NCBI GenBank assembly: GCA_949825025.1
Contig: OX463786.1
Location: 10,406,387 to 10,470,386, forward strand
Source of the DNA: Siphlonurus alternatus
Lineage: Eukaryota > Arthropoda > Insecta > Ephemeroptera > Siphlonuridae
Reading direction: 5' to 3'
Length of the DNA: 64,000 bases
Position numbers and translations under genes: made by a program. The stretch's first letter is position 1, and each line of letters opens with the position of its first letter. A model generated the notes under the pieces. The model saw only the letters and a program-made list of their open reading frames with translations. It ran no database searches and was not told the origin of the DNA. This document shows, piece after piece, positions 11,959 through 44,400 of this stretch.

Positions 11959-14240
11959 TATCAAATGAAATGCTGAAAAATCATTTTTTTTTCTTTTTAT
12001 TAACATAATAAATAATAACAGGACAATTTAATATATTGTTTATTAAAATTTTAAAACAATAAAATTTATTAAAATTTTTTTTTGTTAACTTTAGTAATTT
12101 TATACCATATTTGCTGCTTGAATTGATATAATATATTACGTACTACAAATTGCAATTTTTTTAAGTCTCTTTGTTTTTAGATAATATATAAAATTAATTT
12201 CATGTGGAAAATCAATTTAATCAAAAAAATGCATAATTCTCGTCTTCTTGATCCGTTTTATGGTTACATAGGGAGTTCAAAATGATTATATAAAATTTTA
12301 TTAATAATTTCATTAATTTGAAAGAAATAAAAAGCACGGAAAAATTGTTAATATATGGAGACAGAGTGATTCTCCTCTAACTAGTCTATAGGATATAAAG
12401 CCTTCCTATGAGAAACAATATTTAAATATACTCGATTTGTTTATTGACATTATTGGATCCAATACAGAAAACTCCTTTCATTATACATTGATGGATACAT
12501 AATACTATAATAGTTACAATCCTAAAACATAAAATAAAATGTGACAAACATTATAATGTATATATACACATTATATCATACAGTAGAAATAAAAATTATA
12601 TTATTATGACGAAGGGCCGTTGTTTAGTTATCGCGATGTCGTTGGTTTAAATTAGTTTTAATGTATTTTGTGGGAATTAAATTTAAATATTTTAAGTATA
12701 TAATACTGCTGAAAAGTAATCTTTCGATAATTAATATTATAAATTTCTTTTCCTGCTATAATTAACATTTTTATAAAATAATAATCGCCAGTTATCGATG
12801 TTTTGCTGAAATGTTTATATTTCAAATTTAGTGAATGAAATTTATGAAACGTAAAAATACTCTAAAGAAATTAAAAGTAATGAGAAGAATTTTTCACAAG
12901 TCTCCGTGGAATACGCCGACAAAAGTTAATGAAAGTCTCTGGTGGGTATAAAACCCTTTCTCCGTCTCCAGTAAAAGTAAAATATGATATTAAGAAAAGT
13001 ACTTTTTCCAGGAAGATTTTAACTGTAAATTTTAGGGTATTGTTATTGTTGTTATTTGGCCACCCAAAATGTAAAAAATTTCACATAGTAATATTTTTCA
13101 GCAGCTATAATTCAATAAATCACATATTGAATTTTTAAGTGCAGAACCTTTTAGGATATTTATTACCCATTATTATTTTATTATTTACTATTAATGTGTG
13201 AAAATTTTTCATAATATTATATATACAATCACCAAAGTTAAGTATCGTTTAGCATGGATGGATTACCGTTTCAAGGAACATTATGAATTTGATACGTTGC
13301 TTCTCCCAAAGATAAATTTATATAACTTTGATTCACATCTAATTAATTTATTTTTCGTTGTGTTTGTACCATGCATCTTCACTTATTTGTATTCTTCAGA
13401 AATTTGTATATTGGGAGTTTTTTAACGAATTTTTATAACACCCTCAAAATCGAGGGGAAAGACACGCGCTGTGAAGTCATACAACGTTTTTTCCGTATGT
13501 TTTCATGTTAAATATTTGCATGACGATTACGTCACAGCGTTTTCCAGCATAATTTGAGTGTTGAAAAACGTAATAAAAATTAATTGACAAAATATACACA
13601 ACTTTAAGTTTAGTGCTCTATCTAAATATACAGTATGTAATAAGAAAATTTCAAGAAGTATCATTTTAATTATATTTATATAGAAATATTATTACACTTT
13701 TACTTAATGAGTACACAAAGGAATTACGTCATTTTTCATAGACCAGACGAACCGTTTTAAAAATAAAGAATATACATTACGTAATGCTCGTTCGGATACA
13801 ATATATAGTTGTATGATCTAGCTAGTGTACAGAATAACTTTTGTGCATAGTTGGTAAATTCCAAGCACTTCTAATATCTTGTCAAACAAGCGTCTACGCG
13901 AAACATTTACTAATATTGTAAAATAACAAGTAAATATTAAACAACCAAATACTTTGGAATAAAAAAAAAAAGGATTTTTAATGTGATGAACAATGAAGTA
14001 TCCTATAAGTATTTATAATATACAATATACATAATATATGTTATTGTAATTATTATAGAAAAAATAAGAGTATCGAAATTGCAATAATGCTCATATTATT
14101 ATGGTAGTTTTAGTGAGTTTCTAATAGTATTTTTCTACCATCATAAATTAAAATGCAAAAATTTACAATAATAATATATAGTATAATTATAATATATACA
14201 GCATTAAATCACATTAACAATTGTTATATCATCTATTAAT
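11959..14240. other. AT-rich intergenic DNA, nothing recognised
   Basis: Scattered open frames of about 70 codons are no longer than expected in such sequence and have no flanking splice or start context that persuades me. Confidence 0.35.
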
Positions 14241-14293
14241 TTGTACGTACTTAATTAGTATAATAGTCTATTATACTAATTAAGTACGTACAA
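14241..14293. repeat. Perfect 26-bp inverted repeat with 1-nt centre
   Basis: The arm TTGTACGTACTTAATTAGTA plus six more bases is matched without error by its complement after one T. It resembles no other repeat in the window. As a transcript it would be a hairpin with no usable loop, so it is not a typical pre-miRNA. Confidence 0.9.
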
Positions 14294-14733
14294 TAATTTA
14301 TAAGTTTAAAAAATACCACTAATTTGACATATATATGAAAAATTTGAATTATTATAATTTTTTTTTCATTGATTCATAAGTTTATATAAATATTGTCCAC
14401 ACAGCCGAAATTAATAATCTCATTAGGCTGATGCAAAAATAAAAAAAAATATATAATATAGCTTAGAATCGGTTGGTTGGTATTTTGGGGCAATTGACAC
14501 ATTTTGGTCATGCAGTATGCCCCCATAGCTTATAGAATCATATCATAATATTGTTTGCTATCAATATATTTTATACTTGTGTGGGGTTCTGATTTGAAGA
14601 TTTGGCATAGAGTTAATATTATAGAGATTTGGACATCAAATTGTATTACTTTGATGAAATTTATGATAAAATGTACTTGTTAATTAATTGAGATATATGC
14701 ATACTCTTTATATATCAGTCCTATATATAGATG

Positions 14734-15035
14734 AAAGATTTTCCATGGTTTTCTCATGCAGTCGAATGCTGAAACACGTAAAATAGGCCGTGTCTATGAT
14801 ACTATAATAATCCTAAGCTCATAGCTAGGTTACACGGATTCCTTAATTAAAAACGTCCATTTAATTAATTGTCTGAGGTTTTCCACGGTTCCCTCAGTCT
14901 CACCTCAGCGAATGCTGGGACGCGTAAGCATGCAGGCCGTGGCCACTATCCGTTCCCTACCTTATCCCTACCCAGTACCCCGCCGCGAGCTGTAAGCTCT
15001 TAGGGGTGTATCCTTGTAAAAAAAAAAAAATAAAA
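14734..15035 (+). repeat. 5S-SINE 3' bodies (subfamily a), head missing; one degenerate, one good
   Basis: The segment 14863-15035 carries the SINE body (GAGGTTTTCCACGGTTCCC ... GGGACGCGTAAGCATGCAGG) and the diagnostic 3' end GGGGTGTATCCTTGTAA plus an A-rich tail. The 5S-rRNA-like head seen at 48231 is absent, as expected of 5' truncation in LINE-driven retroposition. A more decayed copy of the same body precedes it (14734-14840). Confidence 0.8.
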
Positions 15036-15347
15036 TAAAACTGATGACAAGAACATTCAAATCCCATCATAAAAATCCCTCGCATGTGAAATGAATCTGG
15101 ATTGCAGCGTCATCTATTATCAAAAATTAAAAACAAATTGCTTGTTTGAGTCCTCTATCGGTGAAAGTTTGAAGCTATTATTTAATTAGTAATAAATCCT
15201 GTTTTATAACAGATTGAACTCGATCCTTGAAAAGTAAATACATTTCAAACGGTAGATTTTGAATAATAATATCATATTATGTAATATTTTACAAAAATAT
15301 TGTTATCAACAATTAAATAGAGACAAATCTACATGTCTCTCTCACCC

Positions 15348-15420
15348 GCCCGGATAGCTCAGTCGGTAGAGCATTAGGCTTTTAACCTAAGGGTCCAGGG
15401 TTCGAGTCCCTGTTCGGGCG
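15348..15420 (+). tRNA. tRNA-Lys(UUU)
   Basis: The 73-nt cloverleaf pairs its acceptor arm (GCCCGGA with TTCGGGC, discriminator G). The D arm is GCTC/GAGC, the anticodon stem TTAGG/CCTAA has the loop CTTTTAA (anticodon TTT), and the T arm carries GGTTCGAGTCC (B box). No intron. A T-run begins shortly after the 3' end, fitting a Pol III terminator. It decodes AAA/AAG. A second tRNA gene follows 336 bp downstream on the same strand. Confidence 0.97.
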
Positions 15421-15756
15421 ATATTTTTGTTAAAATTTACTAGTCATTACTTATTACCAGATTATAGAAGTTTAGTAATTTTGTAGATAGTATTATATTT
15501 TTTTTTTCTTTTTTTCCCTTATACGCGTATGATAAATCGTTTTTTTTTATGCATCCTTACAGCATGCATATCAAAAACGAAAAAAATGTCACCATCAGCC
15601 AGATAAAAAATACATTTGTCATTTATGAATTTTATAATGAATTTGAGTAATTTTACTGTTTTTACTTTTTGAATTTCAATAATATTTGGAATTACTTCGC
15701 TTACTTCTTACAGTAAACAAATTAAATACTGAACTTTGTACAGATTCTAGTACATC

Positions 15757-15829
15757 GGTCCTGTGGCGCAATGGATAACGCGTCTGACTACGGATCAGAA
15801 GATTCCAGGTTCGAATCCTGGCAGGATCG
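15757..15829 (+). tRNA. tRNA-Arg(ACG)
   Basis: The 73-nt cloverleaf has acceptor GGTCCTG pairing with CAGGATC, discriminator G, anticodon stem TCTGA/TCAGA with loop CTACGGA (anticodon ACG, read as ICG after deamination), and T loop GGTTCGAATCC. Intron-free. TTTTT follows a few bases after the end as terminator. It is near-identical to what I remember of the fly tRNA-Arg(ACG). Confidence 0.97.
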
Positions 15830-15909
15830 CTTACCTTTTTAAAATCTTCAATCATCTCAATATCTTTTTTCTTTTTGTATTATACAAATTAAAAAAACAG
15901 CGGAAATTC

Positions 15910-16303
15910 TTAATAGACCACTTGCAAAACTATGTTTTAGCAAAACGTAAACAAACTCATTCACCCAGGTATTGTTGGTTGTTGTTACGTATCTTACCCC
16001 ATGCAATACTCGTATATTGGCTGATTTGGTGTCATACTAAATTTACTAAATTGAAATAAAGAAACCATCTTCCAATAAAATTTTCAATAATATTATTAAT
16101 GGCCAAGAACTGCAGATTCCGGTAACTATTTATTTTTAAAATCATACGTATGTCACGTATTGAAATCGAATGTGAAAAACGTGAATTTCCCATAAGGTCC
16201 AATGTATTGGAAAAAAAATACACATAATCAACAACCAACAATACCTGGGTGAATGAGTTTGTTTACGTTTTGCTAAAACATAGTTTTGCAAGTGGTCTAT
16301 TAA
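15910..16303. repeat. Long inverted repeat (about 75-bp arms), MITE-like
   Basis: The left arm starts TTAATAGACCACTTGC and continues through CACCCAGGTATTGTTGG; the right arm repeats this inverted, ending GCAAGTGGTCTATTAA. The 240-bp middle shows no gene. It begins 80 bp after the tRNA-Arg gene. No clear target duplication is visible. Confidence 0.85.
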
Positions 16304-17667
16304 AAAATTACTTAAATATTTGAGAATATATATAGTTAGGGGACAGTATAGCCAAGTATAGGGATAGGAACTTAATTTTAGCAATAATTTTGTCCTTATA
16401 TTCGATCAGATCATTTACACATGCATGACTAATAAATTATAATATTATATTATATTATGTACTGCATTTATAAAAAGTTTTTGTCTTTTAGAAATTAAAT
16501 GATCCGATAAGTGATAAAAGGCTGTTCATGGATATTATAGTTAATTAAATTAAATTTACTGATTGTACGTGAGTTACAATCAAAAAGCAATAAAGATATT
16601 ATATTAATTTATAATTATGAATTATTCATTAAAATTTGGATTTTTTTTTAATATTTTACAGTCTTTTATAGCTATAATTAATGGTCTAGCTAGAAGTTCG
16701 CTAGAAGTATATTATTTCAATGAGCAGGCATGCAATTAAAAAAATAACAAATTGATAACAATTTATTATAATGTAATAGGGAGTTTATACAGCTCTATAT
16801 ATATATTATTAATATAATATGTAAATATATTATATATTTTAATATTAATTCTTATACAATTAATTTTTACTGCATACATAATATATGTGATGTACGGATT
16901 ACAATTATACTGTTTTAATGATCATTATATAATTATATTATATATATTATTTACATATTTCAAATTATGTTCATAAAATAAGTGATTATTTAGATTATAG
17001 GACGAGAGGGAAAGAAAACATTATAACCTTAATTTATAGTGCAGTGGCGACGGTAAAAAGTAGGCAAAAACTGCTTCTATATCACACAAAAAAGTATATA
17101 TATATATAAAAAAAAGGCAATCGCATTGCAATATACTTGTAGCTATATAATTCACTGCTCATCATTGCAGATTAAAAAACAATACAGAGTAAAAGGAGAT
17201 TATAATTTTTTTTAGTGCATTTAGATTTTTCAGATATTTACTGTGCAGAGTACTTGATTATATTATTTAATATAAATTAATATAATATATTTAATTTAAT
17301 ATAATATCATGTAGTCATATATCTTACATATTTATTGACATCTGTCTATTTTCATATGAATGTTTAAAACAGCTGTATGAATAAATAATTTAAGATAGCG
17401 AGACCAAACCTTATTCCATTTGACTATATAGGTAGCTTGCAATGTTACCCTTTATCACACAGGTAAAGAAAGACTATGCAGGTATATAAGATAAAGTGGA
17501 ACGTGAACATGCCATGTTTATTTTTATTTACCTGGATGAAAAAGGCAAAACATTGCAAGCTGTGTGTACTAGTACTATGACAATCGCTATAGGAGGCCCT
17601 TTTAAAAAAAATAAATATAAAAAAAAAACTTTTAATTATTAATATAATACAATGCAATCCCAAGATT
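16304..17667. other. AT-rich intergenic DNA, nothing recognised
   Basis: Mostly TATA/ATAT low-complexity sequence. I looked on the minus strand for a further WDR11 exon and found none. Confidence 0.35.
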
Positions 17668-17843
17668 ACTCTACATAAGGTTTGACGCTCCGCCATCTTG
17701 GCGCAGCTTTTGTTGGAGCCTGTGACGTCACGACCAATCACTGACTGCCACGAAATAGGCTCGAGAGTGACAGTTCTCTCTGATTGGTCCTGCGCGAACT
17801 GGATGAAAATGTGAACCTAAGCGTCCAACCTTATGTAGAGGGA
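17668..17843. mobile_element. MITE with CTCTACATAAGGTT ends
   Basis: Inverted ends CTCTACATAAGGTTTGACGCT and AGCGTCCAACCTTATGTAGAG. The interior holds CGCCATCTTGGCGC and a CRE-like TGACGTCA. Only one copy is in the window. Confidence 0.7.
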
Positions 17844-18119
17844 CCTTGATGCAATCCATCAAAAATATTTTGATGGAGCCCAAGCAATTCTGGCTTAAAA
17901 AGATTTACCACAAAGCGTTTTGCCATATTTCTTGTTAGTTCTTTTCACCACCACAAAAGTTAAATAAAAGCTGCAATGATTAAATTAATTTGGCAGCTTT
18001 GTATCATTTGTTTTATCAGTTTCAGCAAATCACGGTAAATGCAGTTATTATTTACATGGCTCCATCAATTTATTCTCCAGGTGCTCAAATTCTTGATGCA
18101 AACGCAGCCAGATAGGTGG

Positions 18120-18300
18120 ATAGAAATATAGAAAACAATTTTTCAAGCACTTTTCACTGCCTCAGAATGCAATATACTTAACTACAAAAAAATTTTATGC
18201 AACTGTAAAACTTATCTCACTAGAAAATAAGGGTCAAAGTTCCATCAAATTTTTTTGTAGTTAAGTGAATTGCATTCTGAGGCGACAAAAGTGTGGGGAA
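18120..18300. repeat. Inverted repeat with CCTCAGAATGCAAT arms
   Basis: Left arm GCCTCAGAATGCAATATACTT and right arm AAGTGAATTGCATTCTGAGGC enclose about 80 bp. A sister element with CCTCAGAAT-type ends lies at 30237-30365. MITE-like; the superfamily is not clear. Confidence 0.7.
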
Positions 18301-18768
18301 AAAGCCATTTTTTATGAAAATTCAGTGTTAAATATTAGAATTAAAATTGTTACAAGTACTAAATACAATACCGTTTAAAACTAACAATTATACTACTAAA
18401 CTAATTAACATAATAATATTGTTAATACAAAATAATAATTAAATTATTGGAATGACTTGTAATATTATATGTAAGGTAAAATATATTACTACTTTTATAT
18501 TAGCACACATTTCTACAACCATTTGTTACTATAATTATTTAATAATTATATGACTTGATAGTAGCATAATTTTTTTAAATGTTAAAATTAATTTTATTAT
18601 AGTTACAAACTACACCTCCAGTAAAAATTTAATTTATATATTTTTACAAGAAATTTGGTCCTTATTTTATTAATAATTTACGCAAAAATCTAGTGTATTA
18701 TAAATTTACGATTTGATTTAAACTCAATTTTGGTAAAATTGAAACATATTCGATACCATTGGTCAATA

Positions 18769-19075
18769 ATGGCAGTATCATGAATAGAGGGTACCAAATT
18801 ATGCTACTCTGAACTTTTTCAGATTTTTTTGAGACCCAGAACTATTTTTAAATAATTATTGAAAGTGTGACCACTCCCCCTGGAGGTGTCAATAGGCGTC
18901 TAGTTCCTATTCCTTTTATTAAGGATTCAGGGGTGCCGACTTAACTTACAGAACTTTCAATAATTGTTTAAAAATAGTTCCGGAACTCAAAAAAATCTGA
19001 AAAAAATTCAGAGTATCATAATTTCATACCCTCTATTCATTTCTGTAATATAAAAATTTCATGCAAGTTGTCCAT
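18769..19075. mobile_element. Family-B foldback MITE, copy 2, in the WDR11 3' end
   Basis: The right end (GTTGTCCAT) is intact; the left end is eroded (ATGGCAGTATCATG). It begins 21 bp past the WDR11 stop codon on the gene's strand, so it is most likely transcribed as 3' UTR, where it would form a long RNA hairpin. Confidence 0.85.
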
Positions 19076-19096
19076 TGGCTAAATAAAACTTAGTTA

Positions 19097-38013
<18,917 letters not shown>

Positions 38014-40484
38014 CGCGTGAAATTAATCAAATTTTATCATTAATTTACATTTATCAGCCACCTGTCAAAATAAACAACAGCAGCAACAGCTGTTCTAAAA
38101 TTTTGTATCCATGCACTAGCGCCTCTTCTTCTTCTTGATCCGTTTCTGAGAATAGGCCAAAAACAGCCATGCACCCAAGCACTTACACTAGCGCCTCTTG
38201 TGTGAAAACAAACAAGATAATGCGCGTTTATTTTCAAAGATTACAAAGTTTTTTTTTTTATTATTACAAGGATACACCCCCCTAAGAGCTAAGTTGCAAA
38301 TAAAACGGAAACTATTTATAAATAAATTAATTCTAGAAAATGAAGAAGTTTTGCAGAAACGTAGTTGTCTTATTATCTTCTTAATTTATAAACAATAAAC
38401 ATGATGTACTAAAAATGCTCTTTTCCCATAATAAACGTTTTGGTTTGTTTTCGCGCCGCTGTTTTATAAAAGGATCTGTATAATTATATTTCCCCTTTTT
38501 TTTATTAAAATTAATTTTATTTTATCTTTAATAATTTAATAAAACTTAATTATAATAAATAACAGTCATTCGATCTTCACCGGTCTTCACCAACTTTGAT
38601 TTGAATGAAACACTAAAAAAACGATAATCTATTTTATGATGCTGTGTGTGATAATTGCATATGGTAAAAGGAGTTAATTAAAAGAGATTGCATTTTTTTT
38701 TTTATATATTATAATTGTTTTCTAAAGATATTTTTATCTCTATTGAATGAAAACCAAAAAAATTCCATTTCGAATAGCTTAATCACTTCAAAAAATCCCA
38801 TAATTGGTGTTTCGGAGGTCATATAATATATATATATACCAATTATACCATATACGTATATGCAGTCATATAGCATGTCATATGTATACCATAAATATAA
38901 AAAGACTATAATATACAAAGCACATTGTCATTTTTTTAATGTCACCATGCATTATGCTTAACTTACTTGACATTATAAATGCAAACGAGTATTATAATCT
39001 AACCAATCCTTCAAAGAACTCTGAAAGTAAATTAAATAATACAAATTTTAAATATGAAAATTCACCCTAGGGAGTTCTCTGAAAGTTAAGTTCGAACTCA
39101 AGGTCGCATGGTGGGAGGAGACAAGATGATAAAAAAAATCTATGGACCTAACATATTTACTCTTTTTAACTTAAAGCTCAATATTTAATCTAAAATCATT
39201 GCAAAATAACCTTTATTGCATAGGATGTTATATTTTATGTTGTCTTCTAGTTATTAAATTCTAGTTTTCAATGTTTAACGATACTAAATTGGTCCTTATG
39301 TTACGATGATGTTATGTAGATTAACAGAGGTCGCAGCTTCCCGTCTGAGGCTGAGATAAACTTTTCTCCCACATTCCTACCAGACTACACATAAGACAGA
39401 CGGTCTACGGAAAGTCTGGGGAGTATAATAATTATACTTGGCGAAAACACCTGGTAAATATAAAAAAGGTATACAAATTCTGTCATGTAGTATTTAATAT
39501 GATTATATAGATGTGTACTGTATCATGTGTATAATGATTTTTATATAAATTTAATGTGAAATTATAAATATTTTTATATATTAATAATTTAATTGCATGC
39601 ACATGCGTATGTAGATAGTTTATTGTTTTGGGAATATGAAGAAAATTGAATTTATAATTTTCATTTCTTAATTATCAAATTATCATCGCACATATAGTAT
39701 AGCTTTAAATGTTTAAATATTAAATTTGCCCATTTTATGTTTTGTATTATTCTATTTAGTAAAAATTTAATATTCCCTATTAATGGGAATGTTTCGGAAT
39801 TTTTTACATATATTTTTTCATGTGTGATAATTTTCATTACGTAAATATTAATAAATTGGACACAATTTGTGTTTATAAATTAAAAGCTTTTTCAATTAAT
39901 ATAAAATATGCATCTTAATACTATTACAATATTATTATATTGTTAACATTTTTGTTTTGTTTGATTAATTAAAATTTAATTACTAATTTTATATAAAATT
40001 GTTTTGTAATAATAATATTTAATAATAATTAACATTTTATTTATAAGAAATTTAATATATATATATTTTTATGCTGCAGCGTTGCATTGCCTGAAATAAT
40101 AAAAAATTTAAATTGTCAAGGTCGATATATTTGGATCTCATTGCAGGCCGAGTTTAAATTCAATTAAAAATATAATAAATAATATATGCAGCATTTCAAC
40201 GATATGGCACTTTTAAATTTTATGAATTGAGGATATAATAAAATAACAAATATTAAAAATTTTATTTCTTTTCAATATCATATGAAGTTAATATTATATT
40301 AAAGTTATAGGGAGTTTTTGAAACTCCCTATAATTTTGTATTTTTGTACAATAATTTGTAATTGTACAAATTAATGAGGAAAAACAACTGCTTGTAGTTG
40401 TATTCGTCCGTTAATTAAAATATAATTAAAAAACTCGAAATATTACACTATTGGTAATATTCAAGCAAGTTATGTGATAATAAG
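38014..40484. other. Intergenic between WDR11 and the next gene; presumed WDR11 promoter side
   Basis: WDR11 is transcribed leftwards from here. A 13-base repeat, ACTAGCGCCTCTT, occurs at about 38114 and 38187 upstream of the ATG. A SINE tail on the minus strand (TTAGGGGGGTGTATCCTTGT) lies at about 38267-38287. 38.9-40.3 kb is AT-rich with nothing recognised. Confidence 0.5.
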
Positions 40485-40800
40485 TTTGGCGCAGTGCATT
40501 GGCCATTGACCGTTTCTCAATCGAACACCAAAAATCACGTTTCTTCCATTCAGGGATAAATCACTGTGCTTTTCCACAATGTCATGATTCCCCATACATG
40601 ACTTATTTGGACTATTGCACTTGCGGTCCATACGCAAAAGCTTATAACATTCATCTTGGCTGAGGTTTCCTCATTTCCCTCAGTCACAGGCAAATGCCAG
40701 GATAGATTGCAAGGCCGTGCCCATGATCCTCGTACAGGATGAGCTCAAGAAATAACACATATTGGGGTTTCGGAAGGTTCGGGGAAGTGGATTTAGTGAG
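40485..40800 (+). repeat. 5S-headed SINE, subfamily b, degenerate
   Basis: Follows the subfamily-b copy at 63410-63813 along its length (GCTTTTCCACAATGTCATG, GGCTGAGGTTTCCTCATTTCCC, CAGGCAAATGCCAGGATAG, GGTTTCGGAAGGTTCGGGG). The head is much decayed. Confidence 0.75.
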
Positions 40801-40828
40801 TAATTTGTAAGAGTAAGTAGATGTATTC

Positions 40829-41147
40829 AATGGAGTATTGTCCTCAATTTTTTTCATTGCAGAAATGGATAGAGGGTGCAAAGTTATGCTACCCTGATTT
40901 TTTTCAGATTTTTTAGAGCCCGGGAACTATTTTTAAAAAATTATTGAAAGTTCTTTTTGTGACGTCACGAGACGCCGCTCCTTAAGAAAAAGATAGGGCT
41001 TGACGCCGCGTGACGTCACAAATAGGACTTTCAATAATTTTTTAAAAATACTTCCCGGGCTCTAAAAAATCGGAAAAAAATCAGGATAGCATAACTTTTT
41101 ACCCTCTATCCATTTCTGCAATAAAAAAATTTGAGGACAATACTCCA
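40829..41147. mobile_element. Family-A foldback MITE, copy 3
   Basis: Ends AATGGAGTATTGTCCTC and GAGGACAATACTCCAAT with two TGACGTCA boxes. It ends about 300 bp upstream of the start codon of the SRPBCC-like gene, so it may lie in its promoter. Confidence 0.9.
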
Positions 41148-41449
41148 ATGTGGTTTGATAAAAGTGTGAAATATAAATTTTCATATATTTATTAGAGAGT
41201 AGTTTTTGGAGGCGTTACTTCCTGTCAAATTGATAAAGGTTCCACCCACGTCCATATACACTCTGACGCCCGTTGTCCGTTGAATCAATAGATCCTACAC
41301 TATATTGCACGTTATCTTTAATTTCACTTATTTATTTCTTGGCTTTTGATTTTGCCCCAGCCCTCATCCCACTCCCCTGGATACGCAGCTGCCGAGGTGA
41401 ACATGACTTCATTGAAAATATAAAACAGTTCTCATCTCCACAGGTCAAC

Positions 41450-44400
41450 ATGGGTATTCGGTACAAAAAGTATCGGATCTACGTAGTACTTTGCGTGGCC
41501 GTGGTTCTGTACCTGTTGTTGAGGACTCGTCAACAGACCTTCAAGTCCGAGTTCGTCGTGGAGAACTCGAGTCCAATCCTCGTCTGGGAGTTCGTCGCGG
41601 ACTTCAGTAATATGAAGACTCTCAACCCTACCATGTGAGTTTAGCAACAGTTGTTAAAATTATAAATTCTTTCTTATATTTCCACTAACACAGGGGGGCA
41701 TTCACAAAGCACTTTAACCCCCACTTTAGCCTCAATTTTTATCTCTTGTGCTATACATGGTGCTAAACTAGGTGATTAACATGGTTAACCCCTAGTTTAG
41801 CGCCATGTTTATACACCAGGGATAAAAATCGAGGCTAAAGTGAGGGTTAAGAGACGTTAAAGTGCTTTGTGAATCCCCTCCACAATGCGTGTCACATTTA
41901 ATTAGTTTTTTTTTATCGTGTTTGTTATGTCTTCGGTCATTGGTTGACAATTTGTAACGAAGAATCTAATTGGCCCAACACGAGCCGAATACTTTCGAAC
42001 GTTCCCGATCACAACCTAAATAAATATGACAGCCAGTGTATAAATCCCTGTAAAAGAGGTCTTAAAATTGTCGATATTATATAGGCGTCCACCGATCCAT
42101 TCAATACTATTTAATACTTTTGTTACGAGTCTGAGTTGAATTTTGATATGGAACAATGAAATTTGAATGTCAATGTGTTTGTCACAAATTATATTGAATT
42201 TCCTATTTTTTTTCCTACTCTTAGAAGAAAATTTGCATTACTGGATAAATAATTATGTATACCTCGGTTCACATTATATAGTATATTTTTTAAAACAATT
42301 ATAAATATCTTGCAGTAATTTATCTAATGTTAATTGTTCCGTAATTATACAATCCAATAATTTATACTATATTTTTTTTTTTTTTTTTAATGATAAAGAA
42401 TATATAATTTTATGTTTAAATTAAAAGCAGACTAGGGTCAATATGACTTCACGCGACCGCTAACGTTACAAAACATGGCGCGCCCAGTGACGGGTTAAAA
42501 GAGTAATTAATTATGGGGGTTTTCGTATGCACCATTCATTGAATTCAACATTAATTGGAAAACTTATTTCCAAATTTGACCTGAGGTTCTATATTGTTTT
42601 AACAATTCAATTATTACAAATTCAATAAAATTATTTATAAAAATTATTTTTACATTTCATAAAATAATTATTTATTAACGTAACATTTTAATTTTATTTT
42701 AATTCACATTTATTAATAAAAACTTGTTATAAATATTGTAAATAAAAAAAAAATAGTAATAAATGTATGAAATATAATTGTATTTAAATATTTAATTTTT
42801 AATGCAAACTTTAAAAAAAAATAAACTATTATAATTATTTCATTCCATGTGCTTTTTCCGTCATTGATACGTACGTATCATACAAATCCAAGTAAAAGCG
42901 TTCGATGATCGCTGACGTATCGATGGTATCGATGACGTAAAAAGCACATGGAAACATGGAATGAAGTAATTGATAAACAAAAAACGTCATCGATGGAGTT
43001 AACATCTGTTTAAATACAATTTAAAATAAAAAAACATGACAAAACACCAAATATAACCACCAAAAAATGTACATGCCAAGGGTTCAAGCTTGAACTGGTT
43101 AGCGAGAGATCTGTCAGAGGTCACTTGGAAGGGGGTCTGAGGTCACTCTTCGTATGCTCTCTGTGTTAAAAAGTGGTGAGTCCAGTCCGAGCTGGTTGAG
43201 ATTTTCTCAAACTTACTGACGTAAATGACATAATTAGCAATTCAAATTTTCCATTCTATCTTGTGGAATAAATCTGACCAATGACGCACAAATCTCAATA
43301 CATTATGTACCTTGTTTTTAACTTTGCAGGGTCTTTTGACCCGTATGTAAATAAAAAGGTCAAGGTATTAATATTTCATTTTTATTTGAATTGTAAAACA
43401 TACCTCGAGACAAAATAAATGTTACTGACTTGTTATAAAGAGCTGGAGCTCCAAGTGAAAAAGATATTATAAATACTACAACTACTACTATACTACTAAT
43501 ACTGCAATGAAGTATCGACCTTAATTTTTTTATTGCAGAAATGGATAAAGGCAAGGTGAGGTTTATATAAACCTCTATACACCTTGGGTGCAAAGTTATG
43601 CTACCCTGATTTTTTTCAGATTTTTTTGAGACCGAGAACTATTTAATAAAAAATTATTGAAAAGTCATTTTTGTGACGTCACGAGGCGGCAAGTCCTATA
43701 TTTTTCTTAAGGAGTGGCGTCTCTTGACGTCACAAAAAGAACTTTCAATAATTTTTTAAAAATAGTTCCTGGTCTCAAAAAAATCTGAAAAAATCAGGGT
43801 AGCATAACTTCTCTATATAACTCTATATACAGTATTTAACTCTATTCATTTCTGCAATAAAAAAAATTGAGGTCGATACTCCATTCCAATACAAGTGCAA
43901 ATTCACCACTCAGGTATGAACAGCAAAATTTACCATTAAGCAAGGACTATGTAATGCTTGTGTTGTCTTGCGTTGTATATATGTAGCCGCAACCAGCATG
44001 GTTATTTTTAATTGCATATTGCAGGGTCTCATGTTATGCATTGTCAATATTTTCAGATTTTTTGAATCCTCTAAAGATGGATTTACATGGCGATTTTTAT
44101 CATGCGACGCGAAGCGAATAATACGCACTTGCTGTAACATCCATCGGCGGCAATATTTTTAATTGGCAATATTTGGCCAATTAAAAAAAAGAACATTGAT
44201 AATTAACGCGATATTCGTCGTTGCAACCTGGATGCCATAGTCAAGCAAATATTTAACACGCAAGCATATAATAGGGAAAGACATTGCATGATTATGACGT
44301 CACAGCATCTTTCCTCTCGATACTGATATTGAGGGTACAAAAAAATAAATTAAAATATTGACTACATACCTCGAGGTTCTCTACCCAAATATACAATAAA

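Noticed and set aside
15763..16059. Open frame of about 98 codons, plus strand
   Set aside because: Its first 22 codons are the tRNA-Arg gene and the rest runs into an inverted repeat.
17445..17741. Open frame of about 98 codons, minus strand
   Set aside because: It starts in the MITE at 17668-17843 and then crosses low-complexity DNA; no splice context or recognisable domain.
39320..39430. Small non-coding RNA or minus-strand exon (GC-richer patch with CAGACGGTC)
   Set aside because: Frames are stopped quickly and I recognise no RNA family; not enough to call.
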